Assembly (NCBI RefSeq): GCF_014863585.1
Contig: NZ_CP062253.1
Coordinates: 2,568,501-2,632,500 of the forward strand
Length of the DNA: 64,000 bases
Direction: 5' to 3'
Source of the DNA: Pseudomonas gozinkensis
GTDB lineage: Bacteria > Pseudomonadota > Gammaproteobacteria > Pseudomonadales > Pseudomonadaceae
Both the position numbers and the translations under genes were made by a program. Positions 37,779 to 46,767 of the stretch are shown here, piece by piece; position 1 is the first letter of the stretch; every line of letters begins with the position of its first letter. Below the pieces are notes generated by a model. That model saw nothing but the letters and a program-made list of their open reading frames with translations. It did not search any database and was not told the origin of the DNA.

Positions 37779-38734
37779 TGTCTCGTAGTGAAAGGTTTTT
37801 CTCCAAAGAGTGGTCGGCACTTGCGCTTGTGATTTTGCTGGGGGGAATGTGGCTGACACTGACTTCCCCAGCGTTCCTGACTCAGTACAACATCTACGTG
37901 CTGTTACGCTCTTTCTGCGTTGTGCTGTTAGTGGCATACGCGCAGATGGTCACGTTGGTGGTAGGTCAGATCAACCTGTCGGTGGGCGCCCTGGGCGGTC
38001 TTGTCGCCATTTCAGTTGGAGGCATGCTGGAGTCTTGGGGGTTGCCCATTCCGGTCGCCGTCATTGGTGGTATGGCACTAGGGGCCCTGGCCGGCATGGT
38101 GAACGGGTTGATCATAGTTCGAACGAACATCAATGCCTTCATTATCACCCTTGCTACGGCATCAGCTTTCACAGGGATCAACTACGGCCTGACAGAGTCC
38201 CAGCCGTTTTACCACCTACCACAAGCGTTCGTCGATTTTGGTAGCGGACGTTTTCTCTCATTGCCTTACCTGCTGATACCACCGTTGATTATTGCAGTGA
38301 TCTTGCACGTGTTCTTCGCACGCTCCGTTCCGGGTCGGTGGCTACTCGCGGTAGGAGGAAATTCGCATGCAGCTGAGCTTTCTGGGATTCCTAAATCTCT
38401 GGTTGTTGTGCTCGCACACACACTATCTGGATTGCTCGCCGCGATCGCTGCAATTCTAGCCGTTGCCCAGATTGGCTCAGCTCAGCCGAGCATCGGCGCT
38501 GACTGGTTGCTCATGTCCTTCGCTGCTCCCATCATCGGTGGCGTTGCGCTAACAGGAGGCCACATTTCTGTTCTTGCTACGGGGCTCGCTGTTGTTCTTG
38601 TCGTGCTCATTCAGAATGGGATGGTGCTGGTTGAAGTAGATCCTTACTGGGTGGAATTCCTTCTAGGCGCGTTGATTCTTGCGGCCGTAGGTATGAATAG
38701 ATATCGAGCCGTCAAGGCTCAGAGGGCTCGATAA
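37778..38734 (+). CDS. Ribose-type ABC transporter permease (second)
   Basis: 318 residues, RbsC-like. Motifs are MVTLVVGQINLSVGALGGLVAISVGGML, GLIIVRTNINAFIITLATASAFTG and VGGNSHAAELSGIPKSLVVVLAHTLSGLLAAIAA. It overlaps the preceding gene by one base, and its stop directly abuts the ATPase ATG, so the three are translated together. Confidence 0.93.
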   Translation: MSRSERFFSKEWSALALVILLGGMWLTLTSPAFLTQYNIYVLLRSFCVVLLVAYAQMVTLVVGQINLSVGALGGLVAISVGGMLESWGLPIPVAVIGGMALGALAGMVNGLIIVRTNINAFIITLATASAFTGINYGLTESQPFYHLPQAFVDFGSGRFLSLPYLLIPPLIIAVILHVFFARSVPGRWLLAVGGNSHAAELSGIPKSLVVVLAHTLSGLLAAIAAILAVAQIGSAQPSIGADWLLMSFAAPIIGGVALTGGHISVLATGLAVVLVVLIQNGMVLVEVDPYWVEFLLGALILAAVGMNRYRAVKAQRAR

Positions 38735-40291
38735 ATGAAGCTGACTTTGGATCGTATTGAAAAACGTTTTCCAGGCGTGGTGGCACTTAACGGCGCTTCG
38801 TTTGAAATTCTTCCAGGGGAAATACACGCGTTTCTCGGTGAGAATGGAGCTGGAAAATCTACCCTCATTAAAATTATCACGGGGTTATATCGGCCTGACA
38901 GTGGTGAACTTCGAGTAAACGATCAGCCAGTCAGATTCAGCAAACCCCAGGATGCGCTAAAGACAGGTATAGGCGCGGTTCACCAGGAACGTAACCTCAT
39001 ACCTCGATTTAGCGTGGGCGAAAACATCCTGATTGAACGACTGCCTCAAAAGCATGGAATGGTGAATTACGAAGAGGTTCATCGAGAGGCCAAGCGTTAC
39101 CTTGATCTCATTGATCCTACGATCGATACCAGAACAGAGGTCAGGTACCTATCAGTCGCACAGATGCAAATCGTAGAGATCGCCAAGGCCCTCTCGCTTG
39201 AGGCTAATCTTCTGATCCTCGACGAGCCGACCGCGTCCATTTCCGGGCATGAGGCTGAGGCGCTTTTTAAAGTGCTGCGTCGGCTTCGTGATGAAGGCAA
39301 AGCGATCGTATTTGTGAGCCATAAACTGGAGGAGGTCACAGCTCTTTGCGATCGGGTTACCGTGCTACGTGATGGGAAGGTAGCCGTATCTGGAGAGCTG
39401 ATGGTCAATATGGATCGTGGAAAGATTGTGGAAGCCATGATTGGCCGAGAGGAGCCTTCCGCAGACATGGGAAATCGACCCACCGCAACTCATCCTATTC
39501 TTTCTCTACATGGGATTTTCACGCAGCTAGGACACAAAAATGCAAATTTTACCTTGAACAAGGGTGAAATTCTTGGCCTCTACGGGCTTGTAGGGGCGGG
39601 ACGTAGCGAGCTGGCCAGGGCGTTGATTGGCGATGTGAGGATCACTGCCGGCAATATCAAATTGCATGGCAACGTCATCAATATTCCCGATGTCGCGACT
39701 GCGCTGAAAAAGTATCGGATTGGCTATGTCTCAGAAGATCGAAAAGGGGAGGGGCTCATACTCAGCCATTCAATACGGTCGAATATTGGCATCGCGATCT
39801 GGCGTCGTATTTCATCCCGTATAGGGCTGTTCAGCCTGGGGCAAGAGCATAGTTATATTGATCCTCTGGCCCGAAAGCTTGAAGTCAAGGCACCATCTTG
39901 GGAGCAGTTGGTTGGAAATCTATCTGGCGGAAATCAACAGAAGGTGGCGCTGGCGAAGTGGTTAGCAGCGGGTGTAGAGATCCTGATCATCGATGAGCCT
40001 ACCGTAGGCATAGACATCGGCGCTAAGACAGCCATTCACGAGTTGATTTCAGAAGTCACCAAAGAGGGGCTGTCTGTCATCCTTATTTCAAGTGACATGA
40101 GTGAAATGATTACCCTGGCAGATAGAATCCTGGTCATGCATCAATACAAAATTCTTGGGGATATTATAAATAGTCGCCAATATGATGCTGTGAGCAAAGA
40201 TATTATGAGGTATATCCATTCTGATGAGTTTGGCACGCAAGCTTCAAAAATTCCATCAGCTGTTATTGGGCGTGTAGCCTCTACGCTCTAG
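38735..40291 (+). CDS. Ribose-type ABC transporter ATPase (RbsA-like, two nucleotide-binding domains)
   Basis: 518 residues with two ABC domains. The first has Walker A GENGAGKST (about 36-44) and a Walker B ending LLILDEPTA. The second has the degenerate Walker A GLVGAGRSE typical of RbsA/XylG, the LSGGNQQKVALAKWLA signature and a Walker B ending ILIIDEPT. IGYVSEDRKGEGLILSHSI is the characteristic RbsA insertion. It energises uptake through the two permeases. No clear terminator follows. Confidence 0.94.
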   Translation: MKLTLDRIEKRFPGVVALNGASFEILPGEIHAFLGENGAGKSTLIKIITGLYRPDSGELRVNDQPVRFSKPQDALKTGIGAVHQERNLIPRFSVGENILIERLPQKHGMVNYEEVHREAKRYLDLIDPTIDTRTEVRYLSVAQMQIVEIAKALSLEANLLILDEPTASISGHEAEALFKVLRRLRDEGKAIVFVSHKLEEVTALCDRVTVLRDGKVAVSGELMVNMDRGKIVEAMIGREEPSADMGNRPTATHPILSLHGIFTQLGHKNANFTLNKGEILGLYGLVGAGRSELARALIGDVRITAGNIKLHGNVINIPDVATALKKYRIGYVSEDRKGEGLILSHSIRSNIGIAIWRRISSRIGLFSLGQEHSYIDPLARKLEVKAPSWEQLVGNLSGGNQQKVALAKWLAAGVEILIIDEPTVGIDIGAKTAIHELISEVTKEGLSVILISSDMSEMITLADRILVMHQYKILGDIINSRQYDAVSKDIMRYIHSDEFGTQASKIPSAVIGRVASTL

Positions 40292-40661
40292 GCTGGGCTG
40301 TATGGTTGTGCGTTTGTGATCGCTGAATTTAGTTCTGGGAAAATCAATTAGAAGATTTTCAAGGGTTGGATAGGGCTTCTGTCTGCTTGAAATGATCGCC
40401 TAATAAAAATTTGCATAGTGCAAGCGATTCGCTTGGTCTTGCATGGTTTTCGCTTGAAGTGCTGCGCTAAAAATATTGAAAGAGTGATCGTACTTTTTCA
40501 AAAAAACAAAAGTTCGCGCAAGGAAGTATGAGGTTGAGGGCTTGGTTGCTGCTTTCAATCAATAAGGACGTTTGTGTCATTTTCTCCCAAGTTTTTGGGA
40601 GCGATTTACCTATGCCAAAAAAAGATAAAACTATTAGGCTATATTCAAAAGGTGCATCGTC
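40292..40661. other. 370-bp intergenic region upstream of porin
   Basis: No coding sequence is recognised. It is unusually A/T-rich from 40380 on, consistent with the porin promoter and leader. No terminator or clear operator was found by eye. Confidence 0.35.
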
Positions 40662-42086
40662 TTGAAAATAAAAAAACTGTTCTGCAGTAGCGTTATTGTT
40701 GGGGGGTTGTGGTCAGGTGTTCTGCATGCAGGGCAGAACCAGACGTCCAGTCCATCTCCAAGTGCAAGCCAAAGCTCAACTTTCGAGTCCAGTTCGAACC
40801 CGTCCCCTACAGCGGCTTATACGGCAGAAGGTGGGTCGCAGTGGATGCTAGGGGATTGGGGCGGTCTGCGAACTGAGTTGGAGCAAAAGGGTTACGCGCT
40901 GAGCATGACCTACCGTAATGACGCAGCGACGAACCTGAGTGGCGGTCGTAATAAAGATAAGACACTAGATTACGCGGATCAGTTCGCGTTCACTTTGAAC
41001 ATGGATTTGGACAAAATTGCTGGGATCAAGGGCGCGAACCTCGTCACTATAATCTCTGATCGTAACGGAAAAGACCTTACAGCGGAGCGGCTGATTGATA
41101 ATCGTCAAGGCCAGCTTGGATCTTCCCAGAACGTGTTTGGGCGGGGCAACGTTACGCGACTGACTCAGGTCATGTTCAGGCAGAAGCTGCTGGATGGGAA
41201 CCTCGAATACAGTATTGGGCGTTTCGGGCCTGACGCGTTCGGCCAATTCACCTGTGACTTCGAAAACCTGGTTTTCTGCGGTAGTTCTCCAGGCAACTGG
41301 CACGGGGATGACTGGTATAACTTCCCGATTGGTCAGTGGGGGGCCAGTACGAAGTTGATCTTCGCCTCTGACTGGGCTTTTCAGATCGGTGTTTTCGAGC
41401 AGAACCCAACACTTCTGGAGAACAGAAACCATTTCAAAATCAGCACCAGTGGGCGTGAAGGTTTCATCATCCCGGCTGAGTTGATCTGGTTTCCTAGACA
41501 AGCTCTGTTCGGTCTGCCGGCTGAGTATCGCGTTGGCGGTTTCTACAACACGTCTAATGCCAGCGACCTGTATGAAGGGGCGGATGGGCAGCCACAGCCA
41601 TTGACGCCCGGTGGTGAGTTCAAAGAACGCTCGCATCGTACTGGCTGGTGGTATGTTGCTCGTCAAACGGTGGCAACCATCAACAATAACCCGAAGCGCA
41701 ACATAGAAGTGTTTAGTCAGGGGTTTTGGAACGACCGTGCTACCGGTTATGTTGCCAGACACTACACGCTGGGGGTGACGATTAATGGGCCCTTTGACGC
41801 GCGCCAAGGTGATGCAATTGGTATCGCAGTAGGCGGGCTAAGTGTTGCCGATGATGTCAGCAAACGTCAGCGCCTAGTCAATGAGATCAACGATGTCACC
41901 AACTATGACGATCCGCGTTACCTCCCAGTGCAGGGTGACGAATACAGTGCGGAGATCTACTACGGCGCTAAGATCACGAGTTGGCTTACGTTGCGACCGA
42001 ACCTGCAATATATCGTTCATCCAGGAGGCGTAAATCAGGTCGACAATGCCTTGGTCGGTGGTTTGATGGTGCGAGTTTCCTTCTAA
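40662..42086 (+). CDS. OprB-family carbohydrate-selective porin
   Basis: 474 residues; a TTG start encodes MKIKKLFCSSVIVGGLWSGVLHA, a good signal peptide, so outer-membrane. The mature N-terminus has an unusual Ser/Pro/Gln-rich linker (about 24-52) before MLGDWGGLRTELEQKGYALSMTYRNDAA, the standard OprB opening. GNLEYSIGRFGPDAFGQFTCDFENLVFCGSSPGN, and the C-terminal GGLMVRVSF ending in Phe, fit a 16-strand barrel. It probably admits the sugar handled by the preceding ABC importer. There is no ATG near this position in frame. Confidence 0.9.
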   Translation: MKIKKLFCSSVIVGGLWSGVLHAGQNQTSSPSPSASQSSTFESSSNPSPTAAYTAEGGSQWMLGDWGGLRTELEQKGYALSMTYRNDAATNLSGGRNKDKTLDYADQFAFTLNMDLDKIAGIKGANLVTIISDRNGKDLTAERLIDNRQGQLGSSQNVFGRGNVTRLTQVMFRQKLLDGNLEYSIGRFGPDAFGQFTCDFENLVFCGSSPGNWHGDDWYNFPIGQWGASTKLIFASDWAFQIGVFEQNPTLLENRNHFKISTSGREGFIIPAELIWFPRQALFGLPAEYRVGGFYNTSNASDLYEGADGQPQPLTPGGEFKERSHRTGWWYVARQTVATINNNPKRNIEVFSQGFWNDRATGYVARHYTLGVTINGPFDARQGDAIGIAVGGLSVADDVSKRQRLVNEINDVTNYDDPRYLPVQGDEYSAEIYYGAKITSWLTLRPNLQYIVHPGGVNQVDNALVGGLMVRVSF

Positions 42087-42163
42087 TTGCGTTTGGCAAT
42101 AGTAATGGCCTGATGCAAGACCAGCGGCGAGTCAGCCAGCTTGAACCTTTTCACGTAGCCCTG

Positions 42164-42201
42164 CGCCTCATCAACCTGAGATAGGCTGGTGAGGCGTTTT
42201 T
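42164..42201 (+). terminator. Rho-independent terminator after the porin gene
   Basis: CGCCTCA (42164-42170) pairs with TGAGGCG (42190-42196), the stem continuing imperfectly with CAACCT and AGGCTG. Five T residues follow (42197-42201). It lies 78 bp after the porin stop. Confidence 0.85.
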
Positions 42202-42330
42202 GGTGGTATCGTTAGAACCCCATCCAATAAGTCAGAAGCCTTTCAATCTCTCGATTCGAAGGATTGCCCAGCCCCAGATAAAAACTCGTCCGGAGCAAAA
42301 TAAATTTTCTGCATTGTATCTGTGCTAAAG

Positions 42331-43167
42331 CTAGGTAAAGCCAAGCACATCATAAAAGCCTCCATCACAAAATTCTTCTGATTCAGCAAGTGCGACCACC
42401 AATGCTCCCCTCCAGTCGTTGGGGCCATTTGTACGTCGATTAGATTCGGCAGTGCGGAGCAAATATGCTCTAACACCTGCTGCACCACCTAGTTTGAAAT
42501 TATCGTCCAATCCTGTTTCTTGCGATTCCAGGTAATTTGTTATCTGAGCGACATATCTTTCATTCAATCTAAAATCTTTAAGGTGCTGTTTCAGACGCCT
42601 AGTTAGCTCGTCACTCATACCTCGACGTTTCTCGATTCTGAAAATAACGGATAGTGCATTATCCGAAATCTCAATGTCAGCTACCAGGAAGTTCAGCCCT
42701 GAAACGTCATCGAGGTATGCATGAATATGATATTTATCTCTGGCAGTAGGTGGTGTTCGCGGTTTATGGCCATTGCATTTAGAGCAGGACGGTACAAGAT
42801 TCAGTGCGAATACGCTGAAGCATTTGTAATGTTGTTTTGGCAAATGATGATCGAGGTCACGTATTTCTCCAAACCCGCAGTAAGGACATTTTTTAGCTTC
42901 CCGTTTGAGCGCTGCGCGAAGTAAGGATAATTCGCCTTTGTCTGACACCTCCCCGTATGCTGCAAGTAAGAGATCTCTGGACTCATTGGATAGCAGTCTT
43001 GTTTTCCACCCAGGGTCAGGCTCACCTAGTCCTTCCTCGTACTCATCGTATAGCTCCAATACTTTGAGCTTGTCACCTTCGGAAATACCATCTCCAGTGC
43101 CCTCGGGGAAAAGTATATCGAGATCAGATCGAATAGAAGCTAGGCTAGGTTTTTTTAAATTCCACAC
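42331..43167 (-). CDS. ptuB: Septu-type HNH endonuclease (PtuB-like)
   Basis: 278 residues from a GTG that overlaps the ATPase stop by one base (TAGTG). The HNH core spans about 94-132: CPYCGFG (C94, C97), DLDHHLPK (His pair 107-108) and NLVPSCSKCN (C128, C131), a zinc-supported HNH fold. The N-terminal 90 residues are helical. In Septu systems the PtuA ATPase recruits this nuclease to cut DNA on infection. Length and pairing match known PtuB. No retron reverse transcriptase is present next to it, so this is Septu rather than a retron cassette. Confidence 0.85.
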   Translation of the reverse strand: MWNLKKPSLASIRSDLDILFPEGTGDGISEGDKLKVLELYDEYEEGLGEPDPGWKTRLLSNESRDLLLAAYGEVSDKGELSLLRAALKREAKKCPYCGFGEIRDLDHHLPKQHYKCFSVFALNLVPSCSKCNGHKPRTPPTARDKYHIHAYLDDVSGLNFLVADIEISDNALSVIFRIEKRRGMSDELTRRLKQHLKDFRLNERYVAQITNYLESQETGLDDNFKLGGAAGVRAYLLRTAESNRRTNGPNDWRGALVVALAESEEFCDGGFYDVLGFT

Positions 43168-44795
43168 TATTTCTTCGTCCTTTTCAGAAATAAGCGCCTG
43201 CTCATGCTGTAAGATCTAGCCTGATGGCTCATTTGGCCTTGTAGGAATAGGCCCTCTAAATCTTCTTGATCATCTACGCGATCCACCAGTTTGTCCAAAA
43301 TCCGATGGTAATCAGTTGCTTCGGGGTTGAGTCCAAATACTTCTGAAGTTATCAGGCCGATACTCTCTCCAAAAGTCTCACTACCTACTCCCTCTACAAA
43401 AGCCCAGTCACCATCACGCTTAAGCACTTTAACGTCCGCCCCTAGCGTTTCTTGAACAACGACTGGGGAATGGCTGGCGACAATGCAGAATGAATTGTTG
43501 TTCGCCATAATTGCCCTTATGGCATGCATCAGGGCTGCGAGCAGTGGTGGGTGTAGGTGTGTTTCAGGCTCGTCAAACAATACCAGCGAGGACGGTACGG
43601 TCACCGCAATTAGGCTGGTAACCACAAGCGCGGCAATTTTATGTCCGGTGCTGCACTTAAGAAAGGCTGAAAGGATAATTTCTTTATCCCAAAAATTTAG
43701 CTCGTACTCCAGTAACTCCTCAAGTGCTGAACCTTCAAGGAGTCCTGAAAGTAAAGAATTCAATATGGTTATTTTGGTAGAGTCAGTAATCTGAGATAGG
43801 TGGAGATAAAACTCTTCTGCGATTTTGTCTATGGATTTAAGCTTGGTAGCCCCGAGTCTATCGGTATCCCCAAAAGGACTGGCTTCACTTTCCGTACTTC
43901 TAGCAATCCTGGAACCTTCAGCCTTGAGGTCTCTTAAGCCAACGTATGCAAATCTACCGGTACCTGAATTCATTTCGTCCAGTATTTTTCGACGACTTCG
44001 TGTATTTGAACCAGGTAGGTGAAAGCTGTCAAAAGCACTGAATGATATGGTGACAATGCGCGGAAATCCAATTCCAGCAGGTTTCAATGCGCCAAGAGCA
44101 GTCAGATCTTTTCTTTCCGCGATAGTAGCGAAAGCTAATCTTGCAATACGAGCCAGTACGGTGCTTTTTCCGGAACCGTTAGCTCCAACCAGAACTGCAA
44201 TGCGGCCAGGTAGGATAGGACGTCGGCGGAAGTAGGGTTTGCGTTGGCCAAATTCAAAGTCCAAACTGTTCAGCCAGTTATCAAATTTCACCGAAAAAGC
44301 TAGCTCTTCACCTGGTAGCTCTGTGTAGTCTCCAGTCATTAGACCATAGGCGATTTTTAAATATGCATCTTCCTTGCCGTCCCGGAAAAGGGATTTTCCC
44401 CATCCTGGTTCGTTGCGAAAGATCTCTTCCAGTGAAGAATCGTAAACTATATCTCGAAGACCTAAGAGCGCGCGCTTTGCTTTCGGCTTTGAAAGTTGAC
44501 GGAGCCTTTCATAATAGTCTAGGGATGCCCCCACTGAGCAAAAATCATCATCCAATGAGTTAAAGCTTTCAGTGATTTGTATACCATCTCCCGCGACTTG
44601 ACCAAAGCGGAGAATTTTAACAGGCCCTATAAGGTCGACTACTCGTTGACCGGTCTCATCCAGCGTTACGTAATATAAATGGTACTGCGTCCTGAAGCCG
44701 TAATCATCCCATCTGTCCTGTTCGAGTACAAAAGCTGGTAAATCCTCTTTAGGCCAAGTCCCATTTTGCTTTCTGATTAAGAACTTATACCCCAT
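43167..44795 (-). CDS. ptuA: Septu-type SMC-like ATPase (PtuA-like)
   Basis: 542 residues. A 195-residue N-terminal extension, not recognised as a separate domain, precedes an ABC/SMC-type ATPase: Walker A GANGSGKS (204-211), a signature-like CSTGHK (381-386), Walker B LVLFDEPETHLHPPLL (404-419) and the switch His in CIVASHSPVVVQE. The layout AAA_21-type ATPase followed by an overlapping HNH gene is the defining Septu operon. It acts as a sensor that controls the PtuB nuclease. The upstream region to 44955 shows no other gene. Confidence 0.85.
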   Translation of the reverse strand: MGYKFLIRKQNGTWPKEDLPAFVLEQDRWDDYGFRTQYHLYYVTLDETGQRVVDLIGPVKILRFGQVAGDGIQITESFNSLDDDFCSVGASLDYYERLRQLSKPKAKRALLGLRDIVYDSSLEEIFRNEPGWGKSLFRDGKEDAYLKIAYGLMTGDYTELPGEELAFSVKFDNWLNSLDFEFGQRKPYFRRRPILPGRIAVLVGANGSGKSTVLARIARLAFATIAERKDLTALGALKPAGIGFPRIVTISFSAFDSFHLPGSNTRSRRKILDEMNSGTGRFAYVGLRDLKAEGSRIARSTESEASPFGDTDRLGATKLKSIDKIAEEFYLHLSQITDSTKITILNSLLSGLLEGSALEELLEYELNFWDKEIILSAFLKCSTGHKIAALVVTSLIAVTVPSSLVLFDEPETHLHPPLLAALMHAIRAIMANNNSFCIVASHSPVVVQETLGADVKVLKRDGDWAFVEGVGSETFGESIGLITSEVFGLNPEATDYHRILDKLVDRVDDQEDLEGLFLQGQMSHQARSYSMSRRLFLKRTKK

Positions 44796-44955
44796 GGTTC
44801 AATCCTTTAGCTCACGCAGGTGAAAATTTCATATGCCATAGCTACATAATACCAAATGATACTTCAATAGGTCGCTACGGTTTCGTGGCATTGCTTGCAG
44901 ATGTCTGATTGGCGTTGTGAAGGTAGAACTCAGTATCCAAAATGCGTTATCGCTG

Positions 44956-45873
44956 TTAGAAGGCCAGATTAAGGTTACTGGTAAAGTGCTCGACGGCTTC
45001 TTTGACGAACGCTTTGACAACGGCGGTCTGTTGGCGATCAGATTTGTAGACAAGATTCAGTGGTCTTGAAGGCCCTTCGTAGTCATCGAGAACGCGTACC
45101 AGATCTCCACGGCGCAAGGCGTCAACTAACGTTTCCTTTGCAGCCAAGACGATCCCTTGTCCATTAATAGCCGCATTGATCAATGCTCGCATGTCGTTTA
45201 TTCGCATGCGGCTTTTGAGTTGCGCCGGCATCGGAGTTCCACTCAGAGTGAAGACCCATTCCTGCTCGTGTGTTTGATCTGAAAATAGATAGGACAGACA
45301 GGTGTGGCGAATCAGATCTTGTGGGTTTTGCGGGGTGCCGTTTTCTCTGATGTAGCCCGGCGACGCACATGGAATCAATTGGTAGCGCCTAAGCTCTCTT
45401 GAGACCAGATGAGGGGAGTCAACGCCAGATGATTCACCTACCCTGATCGCTGCCTCAAACCCTTGGTGAGTCAGGTCGACATACTGATCCGATAAAGTGA
45501 GTTCGACCTCCACCATGGGGTGTTTGGAAAGAAAGCCTTGGATGAACGACATAAAGCTGCCTGACCCAAAATTTAATGGGGCGCTTATCCTGATTTTTCC
45601 GCGTGGTTCTTCCAGTGCATCCTGAGCCATGAACTCAGCCTCTTCCGTGACGGAAAGGATGTACTTGCATCGCTCGAAGTATCGCTGGCCAAACTCGGTG
45701 AGGCTCTGGCGCCTAGTAGTACGATTCAATAGGCGCACACCGAGCCGGCTCTCAAGGGCTTGCACATACTTGGCAACCATTTGAGGGGTCATGAATAGCT
45801 TGGCTGATGCTGCTGCGTAAGAGCCGGCCTCAGCCGCTGCGACGAAAACCTCCATAGCCTTGAATCGATCCAT
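44956..45873 (-). CDS. LysR-family transcriptional regulator
   Basis: 305 residues from MDRFKAMEVFVAAAEAGSYAAAS. HTH occupies residues 1-60 (KLFMTPQMVAKYVQALESRLGVRLLNRTTRRQSLTEFG), with the co-inducer domain at 90-300 (RGKIRISAPLNFGSGSFMSF). The CrgA-like subgroup matches the regulator at 6571. It has no divergent partner; the neighbour 45991 is in the same direction, so its target is not evident. Confidence 0.9.
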   Translation of the reverse strand: MDRFKAMEVFVAAAEAGSYAAASAKLFMTPQMVAKYVQALESRLGVRLLNRTTRRQSLTEFGQRYFERCKYILSVTEEAEFMAQDALEEPRGKIRISAPLNFGSGSFMSFIQGFLSKHPMVEVELTLSDQYVDLTHQGFEAAIRVGESSGVDSPHLVSRELRRYQLIPCASPGYIRENGTPQNPQDLIRHTCLSYLFSDQTHEQEWVFTLSGTPMPAQLKSRMRINDMRALINAAINGQGIVLAAKETLVDALRRGDLVRVLDDYEGPSRPLNLVYKSDRQQTAVVKAFVKEAVEHFTSNLNLAF

Positions 45874-45990
45874 TTTTCGAAAACCCTGGTTGTCAATTCA
45901 GGCTATGGTAATAGCTTTGGGTGATTTTTGGTTTGCAGTCTAGGGCTGCGTTATCACCGGTTATCGTGTTCGGTCACCAACGCGAGGCTA

Positions 45991-46701
45991 CTACTTTCTG
46001 GCTTTTTTGCGGTTTTGCTTGGGTTGAATAATAGCTGCCTGGCGAGCTGTTTTCTCTACGTTGAACCCAGCATTTATCGGCGTGAAGCTGCCATGGAGGA
46101 CGGTGTGGGCTGCTGATACGTAGCGTAACGGCTTTCTCTTGAGAGGCTTATTTCGCTCATATACCACCACCGCATTTTGGTCTTCAACGCTGGCATAGAT
46201 GACTTTTTCGTACGGAAAGTCATCTGCGCTTAGAAAGAAATTCGTCCATTCAATAATCCCAAGCCGAGCAGATAGATCGGGGCTGATGTAATCGCTATAG
46301 CAGAGCAGGATCACTTCGTCGAAGGTTCCTGCGGCCGCATAATTTTTGTAGTGATCCAGTTTCTTTGACGCCCCCTTATAGATGTACTTAGCATTAACGT
46401 CGATATCGATTTTTTTGCGTGGGGCCGTGCTGTAGCTTCCATCGCGTTGAAAGTCTTCAACTTGTTTGCGTACGATTTCCCTTTCTAGCTTTTTGTCGTT
46501 GAGGTACGCCTTAACCCTTTGGTCATCTATTGACGTTATCTCGATACCAATCCGTTTTTTAGGTTCGCTGGTTTCGATTGCAGCGTCTGGTTTATCGGTC
46601 TGCGTGGGATCGATCTCGAAAAGACCGTAAAGTTCTTTCAATAGGGTGTTAGCTGCCTCAAGAACAAGTCGTTCGTCTTCGATTTTTTTTTCATTTCCCA
46701 C
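45991..46701 (-). CDS. Uncharacterised protein, possible PD-(D/E)XK-like nuclease
   Basis: 236 residues from a GTG at 46701 with GAGG nine bases upstream; a TTG start at 46746 would add 15 residues but lacks a site. The segment KKRIGIEITSIDDQRVKAYLNDKK contains an IGIEIT strand like the core strand of restriction-type folds, preceded at distance by acidic residues. IDIDVNAKYIYKG and FDEVILLCYSD are further strands. The C-terminus is very basic (PKQNRKKARK). I do not recognise a named family. The nuclease idea rests only on this strand pattern. It lies near Septu but separated by a LysR gene. Confidence 0.55.
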   Translation of the reverse strand: MGNEKKIEDERLVLEAANTLLKELYGLFEIDPTQTDKPDAAIETSEPKKRIGIEITSIDDQRVKAYLNDKKLEREIVRKQVEDFQRDGSYSTAPRKKIDIDVNAKYIYKGASKKLDHYKNYAAAGTFDEVILLCYSDYISPDLSARLGIIEWTNFFLSADDFPYEKVIYASVEDQNAVVVYERNKPLKRKPLRYVSAAHTVLHGSFTPINAGFNVEKTARQAAIIQPKQNRKKARK

Positions 46702-46767
46702 GGATGATTTCCTCAAAGTCTTTATTTCTGAAGGTGTGTGCCTCAAGGGCTCGCGGCTCAGATTGGC

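Noticed and set aside
40965..41807. Minus-strand open frame of about 280 codons inside the porin gene
   Set aside because: Antisense to conserved OprB motifs, no recognisable domain and no start context.
42331..44795. Retron cassette using the ATPase and HNH genes
   Set aside because: No reverse transcriptase or msr/msd-like RNA region is seen beside them; the two-gene Septu layout explains the data.
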